A stretch of 64,000 bases of DNA, from assembly GCA_963728445.1 (NCBI GenBank), contig CAVSJO010000006.1, positions 1,550,001-1,614,000 of the forward strand. Reading direction: 5' to 3'. Positions 61,401-64,000 of the stretch are shown piece by piece. The notes beneath the pieces are model-generated. The model did not search any database. It was not told the DNA's origin and was given only the letters and a program-made list of their open reading frames with translations. Within the stretch, counting starts at the first letter, position 1. Every line of letters begins with the position of its first letter. The translations under genes were made by a program, and so were the position numbers. The stretch is from CAVSJO01 sp963728445. Its GTDB lineage: Bacteria; Gemmatimonadota; Gemmatimonadetes; Longimicrobiales; RSA9.

Positions 61401-61528
61401 TGCTCGCGAACCGCGTCGACCCGACCCGTGAGAACCAGAAGCACATCCCCTTCCGGCGTTCCGTGCACGACGCGGTGATCCGCGCCATCACGGACGCGGA
61501 CGTACAGCCCCGACCGGATTCGCGATGA
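58472..61528 (+). CDS. GH3 beta-N-acetylglucosaminidase (NagZ-like) fused to AmpC-like domain
   Basis: 1,018 residues. Lipobox FALIGCAS (Cys21). Domain 1 (about 45-600) is GH3: KHFPGHGDT (237-245) with DSH (248-250), the Asp-His loop that marks NagZ, and a nucleophile-type Asp in LVVTDALDMG near 323. Domain 2 (about 620-1,010) is a class C beta-lactamase-like serine hydrolase: S687-L-T-K690, Y776-S-D and H957-T-G959. In B. subtilis the free AmpC-like protein beside NagZ is the MurNAc-L-Ala amidase AmiE, so this fusion may do both steps. The ATG has a weak ribosome site. Its stop overlaps the symporter. Confidence 0.87.
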   Translation: MTSRAVAQSALLVPLFALIGCASAGTRGSTPSAGAGRSAASRVSESAWVESTLARLDLRHKVAQMVVPWVGGGYLAVGTEEYERLTRWVRDDGVGGVVVSIGPPMEVASKLNMLQREAAVPLIVATDMEHGPGQRLNGAVVFPYGLEVGGGTEFPPVMGIGASGDTSLAYAMGRVTAEEARAVGIHMDYGPDADVNNNPDNPIINTRSYGGDPEAVARMVAAHVHGLQDNGMLATAKHFPGHGDTGTDSHLALPIIEADPARVDTVELVPFRAAVRAGVHGVMSAHIAFPALTGDTIPATLSPALLGGLLQDSLGFDGLVVTDALDMGAVVSRYGAERVPVMAVKAGADVLLMPPDVESAIDAVVSAVRSGEIPESRIDRSVRKILRSKAQVGLDTTRTVDLDAVPRRVGTPDHLAVARRAAEASLTVARDRDGLLPVTGAARPLSIVYSDDADPYAGRALQAALSARFPGLTTVRLERDASPEAIDSVRAMADSADAVFVSLFVRVMARKGGVAVPERVAGLVEELARSRRTVVTSFGNPYLLRQMPDVGTYVLAWGPEDVLQQAAARGLTGEAPMTGRLPIDIPPFLRVGDGVSIGAAAAPGAPPPGAAERLPVRRGTPGSVGMSAAALDSLDALVVRGIRGGVAPGVAMAIGRHGVIVRERGYGQLDWDPSPRVSAATLYDLASLTKVIATTTAVMILYDEGRIDLDAPVTRYLREWEPTGAKARVTVRDLLTHTAGLPAWLPLYRELSGREAYYHRIGSLALEYPPGTKTVYSDLGMIMVQAVVERVSGEPIEDFVRRRVWAPLGMTDTRYSPLQVARSEQPRPAGRLAQEEGSPAGDDGEAAASLVDVLARTAPTERDSTGELIRGYVHDENARAMGGVSGHAGLFSSARDLAVFAQMLLNGGVYQGRRIVADSTVRYFTQRQGGSSRALGWDTPSPGSSAGAYFSASSFGHTGFTGTSLWIDPERDLFVVLLANRVDPTRENQKHIPFRRSVHDAVIRAITDADVQPRPDSR

Positions 61529-63330
61529 AGCTGACGCCCCTCGACTGGGCCATCATCCTCGGGTACTTCGTCCTCTCCGCCGGGATCGGGCTGGCCTTCG
61601 CCCGCCGAGCCGGGGAGAGCGTCAGCGAGTTCTTCGTCTCCGGACGCTCGCTGCCGTGGTGGCTCGCCGGCACGTCGATGGTGGCCACGACATTCGCAGC
61701 CGACACGCCCCTCGCGGTGACCGGCATGGTCGCGGCCAACGGCGTCGCCGGGAACTGGCTGTGGTGGAACATGGTCATGAGCGGCATCCTGACCGTGTTC
61801 TTCTACGCGCGCCTGTGGCGCCGCGCCGAGGTGCTCACGGACGTCGAGTTCACGGAGGTCCGCTACAGCGGCAGGCCCGCGGCGCTGCTGCGCGGATTCC
61901 GGGCATTGTATATGGCGCTGCCCATCAACCTGATCGTCATCGGCTGGGTCAACCTGGCCATGGTGAAGATCCTGGACGTGACCCTCGGCATCTCGCCGGT
62001 CGCGGCCCTCGCCATCATGTTCCTCGTCACGATGGTCTACGCCAGCCTGTCCGGCCTCTGGGGTGTCGTCGTCACGGACTTCGTGCAGTTCGGCATCGGA
62101 ATGGGCGGCTCCATCCTGCTGGCCGTCTACTCGCTGCGAGCGACGGGTGGCATCGACGGCCTCGTGGCGCGGCTGCCGGAGCACTACGGCTCGGCGGACG
62201 CGGCGCTGGCGTTCCTGCCGTCGAGCGGCGCCGCGTGGATGCCCATCACCGCCTTCCTCGCCTACCTGTCCGTGCAGTGGTGGGCGACCTCCTACCCCGG
62301 CTCCGAGCCCGGCGGCGGCGGCTACATCGCCCAGCGCATCTTCAGCGCACGCACCGAGCGGGACGGCGTGCTGTCCACGCTCTGGTTCAACATCGCCCAC
62401 TACGCGCTGCGTCCGTGGCCGTGGATCCTGACGGCGCTCTGCGCGGTCGTCCTCTTCCCGGACGTCGTGGCGCAGGACCCGGGGCGCGGGTACGTCACCG
62501 CCGTCGTTCGGCTCCTGCCGCCCGGGCTGACCGGCCTCATGATCGCCGCGTTCGCCGCCGCCTACATGTCCACCATCTCGACGCAGCTCAACTGGGGCGC
62601 GTCGTACCTGGTGAACGACCTGTACCTCCGCTTCGTGAACCCCGACGCCGACGCGAAGCGGCTGGTGCGGCTGTCGCGGGCGGCGACGATCGTGATCTTC
62701 CTCCTGGCGTCCGGCGTGACCGTAATCCTGGACCGCGTCGGCAGCATCGAGGGCGCCTGGCGGATCCTCATTGCCCTCGGCGCCGGCACCGGCCTCGTCT
62801 ACATCCTGCGCTGGTACTGGTGGCGCGTGAACGCGTGGTCGGAGATCGGCGCCATGGTGGCCGCGATGGTCACGTTCGCCCTTCTCACGGGCTTCGGCGT
62901 GTTCAATCCCACGGACCCGCTCGAGGGCGCGTACCTGATGCTGGCGACGACGCTCGTCACGACCGTCGCCTGGCTCGTGGTGACCTGGCTGACGCCGCCT
63001 ACGGATGAGGCGAAGCTGATCGAATTCTACCGGCGCGTCCGCCCCGGCGGGCTTGGCTGGCGCCGCATCTCCGAGAAGGCCGGGTTCGGCCGGGAGCCCA
63101 TCGCGGGCGGGTCGCTGGCGTGGGCGAACTGGATCGCCGGTGTGGTGAGCGTGTACGCGACGCTGTTCGGCGCCGGCCGCCTGCTGTTCGGACCGAGACC
63201 TGCAGCGATCGGCTACTTCGCCGTGGCCGCCGCCGCGTTCGCCTGGATCGGCTGGAGCCTGGCCCGGGAGGACTGGAGCGCGCCCGGGAGCGCGCCCGCG
63301 CCCGCCGCGGAGGAGGCGGGCATCCCGTGA
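61525..63330 (+). CDS. sodium/solute symporter (SSS family)
   Basis: 601 residues, about 13 transmembrane segments. Seen: FFVSGRSLPWWLAGTSMVATTFAADTPLAVTG, the family's sodium-site helices 1 and 8 regions (FAAAYMSTISTQLNWGASYLVNDLYLRF), and ASLSGLWGVVVTDFVQFGIG. It imports a solute with sodium. Its 4-nt overlap with the GH3 fusion and the nagB overlap after it point to an amino sugar or muropeptide product; some Bacteroidota are thought to use SSS proteins for MurNAc. Cytoplasmic Pro/Ala-rich tail. Confidence 0.9.
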   Translation: MKLTPLDWAIILGYFVLSAGIGLAFARRAGESVSEFFVSGRSLPWWLAGTSMVATTFAADTPLAVTGMVAANGVAGNWLWWNMVMSGILTVFFYARLWRRAEVLTDVEFTEVRYSGRPAALLRGFRALYMALPINLIVIGWVNLAMVKILDVTLGISPVAALAIMFLVTMVYASLSGLWGVVVTDFVQFGIGMGGSILLAVYSLRATGGIDGLVARLPEHYGSADAALAFLPSSGAAWMPITAFLAYLSVQWWATSYPGSEPGGGGYIAQRIFSARTERDGVLSTLWFNIAHYALRPWPWILTALCAVVLFPDVVAQDPGRGYVTAVVRLLPPGLTGLMIAAFAAAYMSTISTQLNWGASYLVNDLYLRFVNPDADAKRLVRLSRAATIVIFLLASGVTVILDRVGSIEGAWRILIALGAGTGLVYILRWYWWRVNAWSEIGAMVAAMVTFALLTGFGVFNPTDPLEGAYLMLATTLVTTVAWLVVTWLTPPTDEAKLIEFYRRVRPGGLGWRRISEKAGFGREPIAGGSLAWANWIAGVVSVYATLFGAGRLLFGPRPAAIGYFAVAAAAFAWIGWSLAREDWSAPGSAPAPAAEEAGIP

Positions 63331-64000
63331 ACGAGAGAGCGACGATTCCGAACACCGAGGGCAGGGAAGTGGCCGAACACACAGAGAAGCTCCCCGTCGT
63401 CATCGCCGAGGAGTACGACGAGATCGCGCGCATCATCGCCGGCCGCATCGCGGACCTGATCCGGGAGCGGGCCGGAGAAGGGCGCACCGCCGTCCTCGGC
63501 CTGGCCACGGGGTCGACGCCCATCGGCATCTACCGTGAGCTGATCCGGCTGCACCGGGAGGAGGGGCTGAGCTTCGCGAACGTCGTGACGTTCAACCTCG
63601 ACGAGTACCACCCCATGAGCCCGGACAGCATCCACAGCTATCACCGGTTCATGTGGGAGAACCTTTTCGACCACGTGGACATCCCTGAAGAGAACGTCCA
63701 CATCCCGCGCGGCGACCTCCCGCGCGCGGAGGTCGAGCGCCACTGCCGGCAGTACGAGGCCGCAATCCGCGAGGCCGGCGGCATCGACTTCCAGATCCTC
63801 GGAATCGGGCAGACCGGACACATCGGCTTCAACGAGCCCGGCTCCGGCGTCGAGTCCCGGACGCGGCTCGTCGCCCTCGACACAATCACGCGACGGGGCG
63901 CGGCCGCCGACTTCTTCGGGGAGGACAACGTCCCCCACGAGGCGATCACGATGGGCGTCGCCACGATCCTGGACGCCCGGGAGGTGGCCCTCATCGCCAC
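63327..64000 (+). CDS. nagB: glucosamine-6-phosphate deaminase, partial at window end
   Basis: At least 224 residues, open to the last base. Converts glucosamine-6-phosphate to fructose-6-phosphate and ammonia. Seen: VLGLATGSTPIGIYREL (phosphate loop), VVTFNLDEYHPM with the catalytic Asp, and LGIGQTGHIGFNEPGS with the catalytic His/Glu region. The GTG start overlaps the symporter stop (GTGA). The TGHIGFNEPGS form resembles long Bacteroidota-type NagB proteins that can carry an added LmbE-like domain; the end lies outside the window. Confidence 0.9.
   Translation, partial: MNERATIPNTEGREVAEHTEKLPVVIAEEYDEIARIIAGRIADLIRERAGEGRTAVLGLATGSTPIGIYRELIRLHREEGLSFANVVTFNLDEYHPMSPDSIHSYHRFMWENLFDHVDIPEENVHIPRGDLPRAEVERHCRQYEAAIREAGGIDFQILGIGQTGHIGFNEPGSGVESRTRLVALDTITRRGAAADFFGEDNVPHEAITMGVATILDAREVALIA

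Noticed and set aside
1..64000. tRNA or rRNA genes
   Set aside because: No cloverleaf or rRNA-like stretch was seen in any gap; short gaps make it unlikely that one was missed, but I could not run a scan.

Overview
This 64-kb window comes from a GC-rich, coding-dense Gram-negative-type chromosome. Three SusC/SusD outer-membrane pairs, many lipoproteins, secreted proteins with carboxypeptidase-regulatory domains, BNR-repeat proteins and eukaryote-like Ser/Thr kinases sit beside ordinary housekeeping genes. SusC/SusD systems at such high GC, with these kinases, fit Gemmatimonadota best. That placement is an inference from gene content; no rRNA or tRNA gene is visible.

Layout. 1-4.2 kb: a small membrane protein, a GNAT acetyltransferase, a Ste24-type protease, ruvB and a small unknown. 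4.2-8.4 kb: two Ser/Thr kinases (one with TPRs, apparently starting at ATT behind a clear TTGACA promoter) around a reversed small lipoprotein gene. 8.5-20.6 kb: a long, tightly overlapping co-directional run, queA (frameshifted)-tgt-yajC-def-fmt-thiE-thiS-thiG-rsmB-PASTA-tlpA-ybbR-tsaD-phosphoesterase-AsmA-like, joining tRNA modification, translation, thiazole synthesis and envelope genes. 20.7-25.3 kb: htpX, a lipid/diacylglycerol kinase, an alpha/beta hydrolase, efp and a reversed outer-membrane protein. 25.4-29.5 kb: uvrA with a possible SOS box, and a beta-propeller lipoprotein.

29.5-54.0 kb is an envelope and nutrient-uptake region: SusCD pair 1 plus lipoprotein X1, a regulatory-domain protein, a D-aminoacylase-like lipoprotein, a PspA/YbjN/AI-2E-type module entered across an array of ten tiny DNA hairpins, SusCD pair 2, a beta-lactamase/M14-carboxypeptidase fusion, and SusCD pair 3 plus lipoprotein X3. 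Pairs 1 and 3 with their X genes look like copies of one three-gene unit, and each susD is followed within about 35 nt by a strong hairpin.

54.0-64.0 kb looks like a peptidoglycan-salvage locus: a BNR-repeat protein and a NamZ-type exo-muramidase on the minus strand, and divergently a GH3 N-acetylglucosaminidase fused to an AmpC-like domain, a sodium/solute symporter and nagB (cut by the window end). The arrangement resembles the Bacillus subtilis namZ-nagZ-amiE set reduced to two genes plus a transporter and an amino-sugar deaminase. With the beta-lactamase/M14 fusion and the D-aminoacylase-like protein nearby, much of the right half may serve capture and breakdown of cell-wall fragments; that last step is inference.
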